Origin: Morinoia aosen
Taxonomy: Eukaryota; Arthropoda; Malacostraca; Amphipoda; Talitridae
Direction: 5' to 3'
NCBI GenBank assembly: GCA_030386875.1
Contig: CM059559.1
Span: forward strand, 68,152,392-68,216,391
DNA length: 64,000 bases
The notes under the pieces are model-generated. The model was not told the origin of the DNA, searched no databases, and saw nothing but the letters and a program-made list of their open reading frames with translations. Shown in pieces: positions 11,592 through 23,140 of this stretch; position 1 is the first letter of the stretch; the number at the start of each line of letters is the position of its first letter. Both the position numbers and the translations under genes were made by a program.

Positions 11592-12100
11592 ACAACTGAT
11601 GTCTTAACGTTTATAATAAGAAGAAAACGGTAATGTATTGACTTCGACCCCCTATGAAAATTTAAAAACGAGAATAATGCCAGTAGTGCATCAATGGGGG
11701 TTAACATATTGATTTCAATGGAATTGAAACCTAGTGTTAAAATTTCCTTGATTTTTATTTTGCTGAATTAATAATAAAATAATTCAGTCAGCCATCGAAA
11801 CTTTAATATTCTCTTACAGATTTCGTGAGAATTAACATTAAAATGGGATTTAAAATGTCTACAAAATAAATTTTTAGCAACTTTATATAGAGTTAATTTT
11901 CAATTTTCTGACTTTTTATAAACGACCGTACATATATTTTTACCTATCGAACTTATATTTATCAAAGTCATACGGTGCACAACCATTATCCCTGTGAGTT
12001 ATTTCTTCAACATCTCTTGTTCAATTTTACAGCCGTTATCGGCAGAATAAAGTGTGAGTCTAACTTCAATACGAGGTAGGGGAGTGCTTGCTGGAGTGAG
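11592..12100 (-). other. Inverted spacer S of block VII
   Basis: Starts with the inverted B flank TAACAACTGATGTCTTAACG. AT-rich and diverged relative to 2166-2691. No gene. Confidence 0.7.
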
Positions 12101-12291
12101 GTCGTTGCTTTGGCTACCTGACGTCCCGAATACAAAGCTGGGGTCGGTCTCTGCCAGCGCGCCGCCGTGTTCTGTGCAGCTGCTGCCTAGATGTGCCACA
12201 TGCAGCGTTTGGCCGTAGGCAGTGAGGCGTGTGAGCTGATGGTTTGTCTACATGTTAGCTGACTGTGATACTATTGCTGCGAACACAACAC
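12101..12291 (-). repeat. Conserved module M, block VII (inverted)
   Basis: Appears identical to 1981-2165 in reverse, up to GGCTACC, where both copies lose similarity at the same base. Confidence 0.88.
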
Positions 12292-12893
12292 CTGCAGACG
12301 CTGTAACTAGTTGCAGACAACACCTGCAGACGCTGTAACTAGTGGCAGACAACACCTGCAGACGCAGTAACTAGTGGCAGACAACACCTGCAGACGCAGT
12401 AACTAATGGTGGACAACACCTGCAGACGCAGTAACTAGTGACAGACAACACTTACAGACGCAGTAACTAGTGGCAGACAACAACACCTGCAGACGCAGTA
12501 ACCAGTGGCAGACAACAACACCTACAGACGCAGTAACTAGAGGCAGACAACACCTGCAGACGCAGTAACTAGTGGCATACAACAACACCTGCAGACGCAG
12601 TAACTAGCGGCAGACAACAACACCTGCAGACGCAGTAACCAGTGGCAGACAACAACACCTGCAGACGCAGTAACTAGAGGCAGACAACACCTGCATACGC
12701 AGTAACTAGTGGCAGACAACAACACCTACAGACGCAGTAACTAGTGGCAGACAACAACACCTGCAGACGCAGTAACTAGAGGCAGACAACACCTGCATAC
12801 GCAGTAACTAGTGGCAGACAACAACACCTACAGACGCAGTAACTAGTGGCAGACAACAACACCTACAGACGCAGTAACTAGTTGCAGACAACA
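12292..12893 (-). repeat. A minisatellite, block VII (inverted)
   Basis: About 18 units, mostly the 35-bp form (AGACAACAACACC). Much shorter than the left-arm array, so array length is unstable between the arms. Confidence 0.95.
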
Positions 12894-13420
12894 ACACCAC
12901 AGGGCACACCAGCATACACGCTACACTCCCCCGTCGCTGTAGCGCGAGTCAACTCGTATTGGGGCAGCCGACATCGGCTCACACAATTTATACGTTCAGG
13001 CAAACGCGTGTTGCGCTCTGCCTCACAGACTAGATCAAAATTTCACTTTCTAAAGTTGACGTTGTTGAATTTGAGAAAATCTTTTATGCCTAATTCGACG
13101 ACTCAAACAATGATGGTTTAAAAAAGTTGAATCAAAAGCTATTGTATTGAATCAATTCTTTATTCATGGAAATTTAAGTTATGTGACATCAAAATTAAGC
13201 GTACAGGTCTGAAACACGGGTCCACGTTTCGAAGGATAACTATGGAAATTTGATTTGTGCATTGCAATAATATCGTGTAATTTTGGTACTCTTTTCATTA
13301 CTCGTCATTTCGCTATATCATGATTAGAGTTATTATCATTGTACTTTTGGTGTGATTGTAAAACATGAACACATGTTCAGGACATCCGCTACCCCAAATT
13401 TCCTGTTGTAGGGTTTGGGG
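12894..13420. other. No gene recognised
   Basis: Sequence beyond the palindrome. It begins with a GC-richer 120 bp (CTGTAGCGCGAGTCAACTCG) and becomes AT-rich. Nothing identifiable. Confidence 0.4.
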
Positions 13421-13690
13421 GTTCCCGGTTTCATCACGGATGTTATTTCCTGAGGTCCTAGCTAGTGTCTCACACACAGGTTCGGTTCTAGGGATCGTCT
13501 AAGTATCTTTTGCGTAAGAAGGGGGAGGTAGAGTGACACTCAGATTGCGATGATACTTTATTGGAGTGATGTGCTGAGATATAAGGAATACAACGAACGG
13601 CCCACGTCTCAAACCCGGCGGTGGCTGCTCTCGACTGTCTCTGAATGCCTCACGGCCTGATATTACAGCGCGTTATATAGGCAGCAGTCT
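13421..13690 (-). mobile_element. Probable solo LTR or LTR fragment (minus)
   Basis: On the minus strand the segment has LTR-like promoter architecture: CCTATATAACGCGCTG near 13665-13680, about 120 bp on an AATAAA in CACTCCAATAAAGTATC (about 13553-13569), then a tract ending in TCTACCTCCCCC. No partner LTR or internal region was found nearby, so a solo LTR is the simplest reading. Boundaries are approximate. Confidence 0.45.
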
Positions 13691-14186
13691 CTTAAGGCCC
13701 TATTACACGGGGCAACACTTTGCCTCGGTTACGGCAACTGAAATGACGCAACTTGTGGGTGCGCTATCACACTAGGCAACCAGTGTGACGTTGCCAATTG
13801 CAGAAGGAGGTTGTAGCTCGCAGTGACTGCGGCATTTGACATCTTCATTTCATCATTAAATGAAAAGCATTAAGAACGTATACAAAACTTAGATCCTGTT
13901 TTGCGTTTTTAAATGTCCTTGCATTATTTATTGTCTTTATTCTCTAACAATTGATGAGATTGAAGGGTCATACGACTATTGATTCAATATAATTCTTTTG
14001 ATGTATTATTGACTTCTAGGAAAATAATATTTAATTTGTGAGAATCAATATAAAATGCACTATTAAAACCATCATACTGTAATAAATTTTTAACATCATT
14101 TTTACAGCTCATATGCGCATATAAATATAATAATTTGTGTTTTTATACCGCACTGAAATAAACAAAAGGAACAGTAATTTAATAAA

Positions 14187-14407
14187 ATAACACTTTGACT
14201 GCGGCAACTGAATATAAAGTTCAACACCAAACTCAAATTTTAAGTCAATTGTAGTAAACTATTTTGAAAATACCAAACATGAACTGGATCGTGCCTTCAT
14301 TTAGCTTTGATGAAATATTTATGGAAATTGAGTTTGCGTCGGTGAGCAGCATTATGAAAATTACCTCCGTGTACCACCGGTGGCGCACGTCGCAGTCAAA
14401 GTGTTAA
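14187..14407 (-). mobile_element. piggyBac-type MITE, copy 1
   Basis: About 220 bp with TIRs TAACACTTTGACTGCGG and its inverse CGCAGTCAAAGTGTTAA. It contains the family landmark ACCACCGGTGG. The right end has TTAA, the left ATAA, so one target half has mutated. Inverted relative to copy 2 at 23141-23369. Confidence 0.8.
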
Positions 14408-14830
14408 GCACATTCATTTGGTATATTGATATAGTTAGGTTCAAGCCTAAAAAACATATTAAAGGGTTTGTTCATTAGAAGCTGAATAAATTATTGCCTA
14501 TTTCTCTACCCGCTACTTATGATAGAAAATTAAAAATGAATGCACATTTAGTTACCTGACTTTATAGAGTCAATCTTCTTTTTCCTGACACTTTTGTGGC
14601 AGTTGGTAACGTTATTCTATTTTTTTGATGGCTTCGATAGTTACATCATATTCAGCTAAACTGTTTAAACTTATAAACCTATGGATTATTCTTTTTCAAC
14701 TTTCTGACCACTTTATTTATGTATAACATGGAATGAACTTCTAGTAACGTGTAACAAAACTTTAACTTCAACAGCAGTGAACATTCCGAAACAATGTTAA
14801 TAGATACAACCAAAAACTTTTATAATACAT
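14408..14830. other. No gene recognised
   Basis: AT-rich sequence between the MITE and the hAT pseudogene, possibly the 3' part of the hAT element. No TIR could be assigned. Confidence 0.35.
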
Positions 14831-14832
14831 TG

Positions 14833-16343
14833 TTATTTGTCAGTCAGTTCACTGTTACAAGCTGTGACAATAAGCTTCTTGACGTTTTCACAGGTCAAAC
14901 TCAACCGTCGATCCGAGAGTATATGCTTAAGTTTTGAGAATGATCGTTCAACTTCGACAGATGTAACGGGGGCGTATTTGAAACATGCTACATCGCTCGG
15001 TGAAAGATTACCAACGCATTGAACATTTGTTCCGTTAAGAACCTGTGCAATATCTTTCATCTGTCCTAGGCCAACATTAGAATCAAACACATTATGACAT
15101 TTTTCAGCTATGTGTTTTCCTTTTTCTCCGGGAGTGCTCCTCAATTTTTCTACAGTACTATCAACGAAATCTAAAGCATAATGCAGCGGAATGTTTCTTT
15201 TTTCCAGCGCTTGTATGGTTTGCGGCAGCATTTGAAAGTGTGCTTCGATGAAGGAGAGATCGTTCTGCAAACTAGAATTTCACATCAATTCCTGAACAAT
15301 GCGTATTGAGGCAGCGTCTTCAGCGTCCAAAGTGTTGAAGATGTCTTTTAGAGCTTCGAAGTTGGAAGAATAATAGAGAGCAGCTGATAACCACGTTCCC
15401 CATCTCGTGATAATTGGTTGTGGGGGCAAGCTCAGGGCTGGAGCACACTCACGAAAGTGGGCACACCTTCTTGGAGACTTTAGAAAAATTTTCTTGCCGT
15501 TTGCAATCAAACTGTCCACATGTGGAAATAGCGAGCGATTTTCTTCGGATATTCTATGAAATCCATGCACTAAACACGTAACATGGATCATGCGAGGAAA
15601 CAGAACCTGCAAAGTTCTAGCTGCTTTCTTCATGTACGGAGCAGCATCCGTAACAAATAGAAGTACGTTGTTATACTTGATGCCATCTGGCCATAATAAG
15701 GCAACAGAAGAGTTGAATACCTGTGATATATTTGAACTGTTGGTTGACGAGACAGACTCTGTTGTAAGTAAATGCATGCTTTGTTCATCTGACGCTTCTA
15801 AGGTACCTACAATCACATTCACTATATGTCTGCCCAGTGGATCAGTAGTTTCATCAATTGAAATCCAAATGTTTTTACCACGAACATTTTTCCTTATTTT
15901 ATCTATGTTTTAGAGTAGTTTTTATCTACATAGTATTTTCTCAGAGTTGATTCATCTGGGATGCTCTTTCCGGTATATTTTTCGAGAAATGATCTAACGC
16001 TTTCATTGGTCAATTTCCACAAGGGTATGTTAGCATCAATGAAAGTCTTGCACAAGTCCTCTTTAAACGTACGGTCCAAGTTTGGCGAATGCTGAACAGT
16101 AGAAGCGTTAGCAGAACTGGCCGCACTTCCTGACGGTTGTGAAGTGTCGACTTCCAGGTCGGCTTGTCGATGCCGCTTAGACCGTAAGTGTTGGAGCACA
16201 AAATATTTTTTTTTCACATTTACCCGTGTCTTGCATTTATTGCAGTATAATGTATTATTTGCACCACTAGAAAAAACATTTTCGCCATATTCTGCTATGT
16301 AACCAAGAATCTTGGCTGCATCTGTTTGTTTGGCCTTAGGCAT
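14833..16343 (-). pseudogene. hAT-superfamily transposase pseudogene
   Basis: Starts at ATG 16343 (MPKAKQ). In order: a BED-like finger (CNKC followed by HLRSKRH, about 16240-16165), a linker with DESTLRKYY, the first catalytic region ISIDETTDP (about 15860), the second acidic site VTDAAPY (about 15650), RWGTWL, and the C-terminal hATC dimerisation region with VERSFSKLKHILSDRR (about 14960). This order and these motifs are those of hAT DDE transposases. It is broken by a frameshift with stop near 15903 and by an in-frame TGA at 15280-15282, so it is inactive. Total length, about 500 codons, is close to a full protein. Confidence 0.88.
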
Positions 16344-16661
16344 TGATAAGATGGCAATTGAACTTATTTTGTACAAATTAGTAGCAGTAATCTAGAAAGA
16401 TGGAGAGAGAGAGAAAAAATAGTTATTTGAAAACACATGTAACAAAACCAACTGGGAATACATTAAGCATCAAATTTTAGTTACGGTAATTATTTGGATT
16501 TACGTAATGACGACCCGGTAAAATACACAGTAAGACCGGCTGCCGTAAAAAGGTCACGCCTAACGATTGTTGACACATCGTCATATGATGAGCGAAAACC
16601 TTAAAACAACCAACTTAACCTAACCACGACCGAGTACCCAACCCACGCTTAGCTCTGTGCG
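16344..16661. other. No gene recognised
   Basis: Promoter side of the hAT pseudogene and remaining host-element sequence. Nothing identifiable. Confidence 0.35.
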
Positions 16662-16858
16662 TAAAGCGGTCCATAGGCGATCAATTTAATTGTCAATATT
16701 ATTGACTCAATATATTGATGAGATTTTTTGTTCCCCACAAACGGCGTCAATCTTTTCATCAATGTAATTGATGAAAACCAGTCATTTGCTCAGCGGACGG
16801 CTTACGTGATGGTCAACGAAGAAGTTAACATTGTAGTGATAGCCTTGGCACTTCCATC

Positions 16859-17904
16859 TGTACAAATTTCTAGCCTTAGTTTCGGCGTGCTGTCTTGTTT
16901 ATTTTATTCTGCCAGCTCGCCTATTAGATTTAAGCTAGATTTAAGAGCATTAGGTTAGTAAATTTATTTTCATGATTTAAAGGGCAGGATGTAGGAAACA
17001 ATATCTTGGCCCGGCAGTTTCCGTACTTCTTGGTGACTGACGATCGATGAGAAGTATGTATACTCGAGCGTGCGTTAGCACCAAATAATCAGACTTTTCA
17101 CAGAGCTCCAATCTCGCACAGCCATCGACGCCAACTGCGCATTTCAAACTATATTCTACGTAATCTACTGGGAGCACCATAGGTATTACTTACTTGCTGA
17201 AGGCGCTCGGCTTCCACGCTGCTCCACCCTTACCTGCCGGAGGCGCTCGGCTTCCACGCTGCTCCACACACCAGACGGGGGACAGGCGGACGTAAATCCA
17301 CGACCAGGGGATCTACACTTCGTGGCGTTCTGCCTTGAGGTGAAGAAGCTTGCCGGACTAGCCAAACCCCTAAAGTTTCCGAACCCCTGCCATTTATATT
17401 ATGGAGATTTCCTTTAGGACTCGAACCATTATCACTCATAATTCTGAGCAATATATTGATGGATCGCGTTTGATGGTGGCTCATCAAACAAACTAAATTT
17501 AATTACGTTCATTCCTTTTCAGTCAATTAAAGATAAAGTGCCTGTATGTTTACTATCATTCTTTGTTTCCAGTGCTTGGGGACTCGAGGAAGGAGCGGCG
17601 AGCGGCGGGCCTGGGCAGTGAGGTGGCTGCTCGTGTAGCCTGCCCCCCAACTAGTACCATTTGCCGCCAAGCGCAAAGTTCCGACTCGATTCTTAGTTGT
17701 AATTTGAGTTGGAACGGCGAGCGGTGGGCCTGGGGGGTGATTTGGCTGTTCGTGTAGCCTGCTCCCAGCTCGTATCATTGCCGCCAAGTGCAAAGCACCG
17801 CACCATGTATAATTCTTGATAAACTTTCTCGCAGAAGCAAATAAGATTTTTGAAACGGTACTTTTTCTTGATCCTTTACAGTTGCGAATCCATTTTATTT
17901 GCTA
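16859..17904 (+). repeat. 5' LTR of the BEL/Pao element
   Basis: TGTACAAATT...TTTGCTA, 1046 bp. About five differences from the 3' LTR were seen by eye (near 17196, 17340, 17464, 17724), so the insertion is young. Two internal duplications are visible: about 41 bp (GGCGCTCGGCTTCCACGC twice, 17190-17270) and about 125 bp (GGCGAGCGG...GTGTAGCCTG twice, 17585-17800). Small open frames within it are identical in both LTRs and are not genes. Confidence 0.95.
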
Positions 17905-17922
17905 TGGTCCTTCGAACCGGAT
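17905..17922 (+). other. tRNA primer-binding site
   Basis: TGGTCCTTCGAACCGGAT lies directly after the LTR and starts with the TGG that pairs with a tRNA CCA end. The priming tRNA was not identified. Confidence 0.8.
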
Positions 17923-18105
17923 TCGTGTCCTAAGACGCCTGCCTCACTGTCCTGGTCCGCAGCGCGTTGCTTCTCTTCGGCTCGTGAGTACGTCTCTGTG
18001 TGCGGGTGGTCGCTCTGTGATTAGTCTCTATTGCATAAGTATTTTACCTCTTAGCCGATTATAAATCGAACTGGAACTTGATTGTTACTATTCTAATTTT
18101 CCGTC

Positions 18106-20052
18106 ATGGCTACGGAAGCTATTCTTGAACGTTCTTCGGAACTCCAATCTAAACTAGAGTCCCAGCTTGATAAAAGTAAAGATCTTCAACTAAAAGTGAA
18201 AGTGAAACAAAGAAGTGCTAACAGGCAATCTTTAACTAAAACTATTAATCGCATAGAGCTCAATCCTCCCTTTGAGGAGGCTGATATTTCCTTCTATGTT
18301 GATAAATTGGAGTCTCAAAAAGTATCACTATTTGAACTTGACACTGCCATAGAAGAATGGATGTTAGCGAACGATATTTGGGCATCCGATGAGCATTCTG
18401 ATCAAATCGAGCTCTGCGAGGCTTATTCTGATAAACTGTGTCTCACTTTGTCCCGTCTGAAGTGCAAGCTCAGCGAAATTAACTCACCTCTAAGTGAGCC
18501 TAGGGTCAATGTTTCACAGTTAACCAAACTGAAATTACCTGAAATCGAGCCGCCGAAATTTAATGGCCAACCTGAGCTGTTCGAGAAATTTAGTTCTTCA
18601 TTTGAAGCCATTCTTGCTAAATTTAATCTGACTCAATTTGAGTAGTACTCTTATCTCAAACAAAGGGTAGCCGGTCCTGCCAAGCAGATCATTGATTCCA
18701 TCGTCCTAACTTCTACTGTGTACGATGATGCTATGCAGCTATTGAGCGAGGCCTTTGCTAGCAAAATTAACCAACAATATTCAGTGATCAGACAAATCTC
18801 TGCCCTGCGAGCTGATGTCGGTAATCTATACCAGTGGGCTGCAGAAGCTCGTTCTCTCATTGATCAGGTGGAGAGACTAGATGTAGATGCCAAAATTTTC
18901 TGTCAGTATTTCCTGTGGCAAGGTCTGCCTGAGAGCGTAAAAACTTCGTTCGTAAATATCACGAACTCTTCTAAACCTACCTTGGAACAGCTGCTGCAAC
19001 ATTCTTTTGAGTTGATCGAAAGGATGAAGCAGCCTGACCGAGGCTCTCTCTATCCCGTTTCCTCCGTTAAGCAAACTAAAACGTGCGCCATGGCTACTGA
19101 CGTGAATTACGGTGAACCTGTAAAAGCTACCAATAAACGGTCGTGTGGGCTCTGTGCTAGCGAAAATAGGTCGACAGCCACTGACCACAAGTTGTCGAAT
19201 TGCCCTCTTTATCCGACGCCGGAAGAAAAGCTGGCTAAAATTAAGCAGCTCAAGGGTTGTACTCGCTGTGGCCTTCTAAATCATGAAGTTTCGGCTTGTA
19301 GATTCAAATTTACGGGTAAATGCCGATCATGTAACACTTTTCATGCCTTTTTCCTTTGTGTACGTAAACCCAAGCCAACTCCAAGATTCTCAAGCGAGAG
19401 TTCTCGATTACCATCTCACTCTGGTGACGTGAAAGAGGCGGAGGCAAATGTAGTTGAATTTAACGTAATGCAGACTTCATCTGAAAATAATGTTCTTATT
19501 CCGACTTTCACTTCTGTGCCACCAGGGTCAAATGCTTGCTTGAGGTTCATGTACGATCCTGCTTCACAAACTACCTTCATTTCAGAAGCGGCAGCGCATA
19601 GAATTAATGCCAAAATTTTGCAAAAGAACCTGAGAATAAAAATTACGGGTTTTAATGAAACAAAAATTATGAGTACTCGTATTGTTCAGTTTCCGCTTCA
19701 GTTGAAGAGGAAAGTGCTAGTGAAAGCTGTCGTGGTGCCTGAAATAAAAACGAAGATTAATTTGAGTAAAATAGAGAAGGTTGTCCAAAGGGCAGGTCAG
19801 TTAAAAATTGACCTAGCCGATAAGCTGCTGAAGAGAAATAATTCTGGTGCTGTAGACGTTTTATTGGGTGTCGATTCAGCTCATTTTCTTCCAGTTCACT
19901 CTTGTAGTTTCGGGAGGGCAGACAGGCTGTCTTTAGTCTACTGCTGTAGTGTAGGAGTGATGCTTGCTGGGAACATTGATGCGCTGATCGATAATTTGCC
20001 TCATTTTGAGCTTGTCAGCGAATTTGTCACTAAAGTTCATTCCCTCTCTTGA
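18106..20052 (+). pseudogene. BEL/Pao gag-protease region, interrupted
   Basis: Starts at ATG 18106 after a 200-bp leader. The first 179 codons are an N-terminal gag-like region ending in an in-frame TAG (18643-18645). The same frame continues at once for about 470 codons: remaining gag, a Cys-rich zinc-knuckle region (CTRCGLLNHEVSAC and CRSCNTFHAFFLC, about 19258-19360), then a protease-like region with YDPASQTTF (about 19551) where the family usually has DTGS or similar. The frame ends at TGA 20050-20052. Confidence 0.85.
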
Positions 20053-20091
20053 CTAGGTAGCAGTACGCCTAGTAATCTTGTAGCTGACTAG

Positions 20092-21108
20092 TTGACTATT
20101 TCTGTAGAAGACGCTACCGTCTCTACACTAGAAAAGGTTTGCCTAGAGTTCCTAAATTACGACGATTCTCAGCAAGAGAAGGTTAGCGACCAAAATAAAT
20201 TTCTTGTAGAATACGTCATAAAAAATCATTCTCGCGACAAGGACGGACGTCTCGTTCTGCCAGCTTTGTGGAACGAGAAGATAGTCCACTTGTTGCCCAA
20301 TAATTTAGGGTTGGCGAAAAAGGTTCTATATTCGTTGCATAAAAAGTTGAAAAAGTGTCCTAATAAATTGTCTCAATACAACGAGGTGATTAGATCGCAG
20401 TTAGAAGATGACATTATTGAGGAGGTAGGAAATATAGATAATCTTAACGTTTCTCCCTTTTCCTTTATTGCGCACAATGCGGTGTTCCGACAATCTTCCG
20501 AAAGCACCAAATGTCTCATAGTCTATCTATCTATCTGATGGATGTGAGGGACGAAATTGGAGGAGCGCTTTCGCGCAGGCCGGTTTCTCTACCGAGCCAG
20601 CAATTGAATTCTAAGATTACTACGGCTTTAACTTCGCTGAGATTGAACAAATATCTAATAATTTTTTTGAATGAAGCATTTCATCAGTTGCGGTTGCGCG
20701 GTGATAATTCTGATAACCTTCTATTTCTGTGTTTTAGAGACAGTAAAGAAGGGGATTTCTCGTTGGTGGCGTATAAATTTCTGCGGGTGCCATTGGGTTT
20801 CAGGTTCTTCCTTTCCTATTGATGGTCTCGTTATATCTAATACTAATGCTAAATGCTAAATCCGCCACCAACTTTGAACGAGCCGTGACTCTGATGGTGT
20901 AGAACCTTGCGTGGATGAATAATCTTTCTTTCAGTTCCTATGTGGAGGGAGAACTAGAAATTGCTTCTAATTAAACTAAACGTGTCATGAAAGGCTGCTA
21001 AGAGTGTAGCCAAATTAACGCGAGATTTAGATCAAAAGATTTTGATCTACCGTCACCGTTGACTGGAAGCTCGCATAGTTTTTGCTTGCTCCCAGCGCCG
21101 GGGCCCAG
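20092..21108 (+). pseudogene. BEL/Pao reverse transcriptase remnant
   Basis: Same frame as gag-protease after a second stop (TAG 20089-20091). It carries the region upstream of and into RT (VLPALWNEKIVHLLPNN, AVFRQSSESTKC), then shifts frame at a TCTA microsatellite near 20525 and continues as LRLNKYLIIFLNEAFHQL. The motif-A aspartate expected just before EAFHQL is not there. Beyond about 20830 there are several stops, no recognisable YxDD box and no integrase. It ends at the 3' LTR. Confidence 0.8.
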
Positions 21109-22154
21109 TGTACAAATTTCTAGCCTTAGTTTCGGCGTGCTGTCTTGTTTATTTTATTCTGCCAGCTCGCCTATTAGATTTAAGCTAGATTTAAGAGCAT
21201 TAGGTTAGTAAATTTATTTTCATGATTTAAAGGGCAGGATGTAGGAAACAATATCTTGGCCCGGCAGTTTCCGTACTTCTTGGTGACTGACGATCGATGA
21301 GAAGTATGTATACTCGAGCGTGCGTTAGCACCAAATAATCAGACTTTTCACAGAGCTCCAATCTCGCACAGCCATCGACGCCAACTGCGCATTTCAAACT
21401 ATATTCTACGTAATCTACTGGGAGCACCATAGGTATTACTTACCTGCTGGAGGCGCTCGGCTTCCACGCTGCTCCACCCTTACCTGCCGGAGGCGCTCGG
21501 CTTCCACGCTGCTCCACACACCAGACGGGGGACAGGCGGACGTAAATCCACGACCAGGGGATCTACACTTCGTGGCGTTCTGCCTTGAGGTGAGGAAGCT
21601 TGCCGGACTAGCCAAACCCCTAAAGTTTCCGAACCCCTGCCATTTATATTATGGAGATTTCCTTTAGGACTCGAACCATTATCACTCATAATTCTGAGCA
21701 ATATATTGATGGATGGCGTTTGATGGTGGCTCATCAAACAAACTAAATTTAATTACGTTCATTCCTTTTCAGTCAATTAAAGATAAAGTGCCTGTATGTT
21801 TACTATCATTCTTTGTTTCCAGTGCTTGGGGACTCGAGGAAGGAGCGGCGAGCGGCGGGCCTGGGCAGTGAGGTGGCTGCTCGTGTAGCCTGCCCCCCAA
21901 CTAGTACCATTTGCCGCCAAGCGCAAAGTTCCGACTCGATTCTTAGTTGTAATTTGAGTTGGAACGGCGAGCGGCGGGCCTGGGGGGTGATTTGGCTGTT
22001 CGTGTAGCCTGCTCCCAGCTCGTATCATTGCCGCCAAGTGCAAAGCACCGCACCATGTATAATTCTTGATAAACTTTCTCGCAGAAGCAAATAAGATTTT
22101 TGAAACGGTACTTTTTCTTGATCCTTTACAGTTGCGAATCCATTTTATTTGCTA
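21109..22154 (+). repeat. 3' LTR of the BEL/Pao element
   Basis: 1046 bp, nearly identical to 16859-17904. Preceded by CGCCGGGGCCCAG, a poor polypurine tract. Confidence 0.95.
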
Positions 22155-22405
22155 CCATCTCCCAGAAAATCCCGCGTAAACGCAAGACATGGCCAAAAAA
22201 CTGGTTCAGGGAACGTGGCAAAATATTCAGAACCGACGCACTGCTCAATGAATTACCTGCAAATGAGCCAGAAGATTTTCAGAACTATATTTTATGGGAA
22301 ACTACATCATTTGATAAACTATTGCATCTGGTCACTCCATATAAAGTACCCAGACGAAGTATCAGGAACTGGAAACTACTAAGTTTTTACTTTTCTAGAT
22401 GATTT
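22155..22405 (+). pseudogene. PIF/Harbinger transposase N-terminal fragment
   Basis: Frame reading KRKTWPKNWFRERG ... NEPEDFQNYILWETTSFDKL, the N-terminal region of Harbinger (HARBI1-type) transposases upstream of the DDE core. It ends at a stop near 22402. The reading frame runs out of the 3' LTR, so the BEL insertion cut the exon; no DDE region remains. Confidence 0.72.
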
Positions 22406-22767
22406 CTACGAATAGGTTAACAATTATAATTAAAATAATTTAACTACCTTCAAATAATATAGTAATATGACATTAAAAGTACCAGATATTTGTTGCAGTG
22501 TCCTCCAGCATTCAAAAAGTGCCAGATCTGAATTTACACAAAAATGAAATTCCAAGTATTCTTAGGTTTATATACTATGACTTTCAGAGCTAAGAATGAA
22601 ATATCGACGAACCATCAACAAAAAATCGAACTGATTTGATTGCGTCAATACATTGAGTCAATTAATTGACAGTCATCAATCAAGCCCACAGACGATCAAT
22701 TAAATAATCAATATTCATCTTTGACAATTATATTGGCAATTAAATTGATAGTCTACGGGCCGCTTAA

Positions 22768-23140
22768 CCTCGCACACTTCGCTCACATTGCTTACTAAAA
22801 TGATGTTATCACCCGCATCCCGTACCGTGTATACGCGGTCACTTCCAAACAACCAATCACCGGCAGCCACCGAATAATTTTTCTCTTTAGGAATTCTGAT
22901 GGTATGTACTAGTTATGTTGGGTTGCAATACTCTAGAAATAACAAATCTAACATAGGCAGCATAAGTAGGCGTTTATGGCATTATGAAGGCATTTATGGC
23001 ATTATGAAGGCATTTATGACATTATAAAGGCATTTATGGCATTATATGCACTTATGGCGCTTTAGGCATTATAGGCATTTATGGCAAAAGTCCGGGCTTT
23101 ACTTATTAGCATTCCATATTATAAGACACTGCGCCATTTA
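22768..23140. repeat. Host-element sequence with a 20-bp tandem repeat
   Basis: Contains four to five imperfect copies of GCATTTATGGCATTATGAAG at 22972-23060. No gene. Confidence 0.7.

Larger units (their letters stand above)
1..12893. repeat. Giant imperfect palindrome built from A-M-S-B blocks
   Basis: The left part (1-5878) and right part (8136-12893) are mirror images. Block I (1-4149) pairs with VII (10404-12893), II (4345-5150) with VI (9126-10206), III (5150-5878) with V (8136-9110). The M modules of I and VII (1981-2165 and 12101-12291) look identical over about 185 bp. The II/VI pair stays about 98% alike for some 330 bp. The spacers have drifted to roughly three quarters identity by eye. 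The left edge is cut by the window. Whether this is a foldback-type transposon or a segmental inverted duplication cannot be decided from sequence alone. Confidence 0.85.
16859..22154 (+). mobile_element. BEL/Pao LTR retrotransposon, internally deleted
   Basis: Direct LTRs of 1046 bp flank a 3.2-kb interior. A 5-bp target duplication CCATC lies at 16854-16858 and 22155-22159. The interior encodes a degenerate gag, a protease-like region and part of reverse transcriptase, but no recognisable RNase H or integrase. BEL/Pao assignment follows from the gag-like region with its zinc knuckles, the retropepsin-like DPASQT region and an RT entry resembling AVFRQSSESTKC. Confidence 0.92.
16662..22767. 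mobile_element. Second PIF/Harbinger-like element, split by a BEL/Pao
   Basis: TIRs begin AGCGG: left AGCGGTCCATAGGCGATCAA (16665), right, read inward, AGCGGCCCGTAGACTATCAA (22764). Both continue into TTTAATTG(T/C)CAATAT. Each is flanked by TAA (16662-16664 and 22765-22767). Removing the BEL insertion leaves a compact element of about 0.8 kb with an N-terminal transposase fragment (22155-22405). Confidence 0.75.

Noticed and set aside
12403..12725. Small Cys-rich proteins (SATSYCVCRCC-type frames) in the A arrays
   Set aside because: Repeat translations that appear in every A array and change frame with the 32/35-bp unit mix.
17527..17793. Conserved 60-90-residue frames found twice (17 kb and 21.5 kb)
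   Set aside because: They lie in the two LTRs of the same BEL/Pao element and are identical for that reason.
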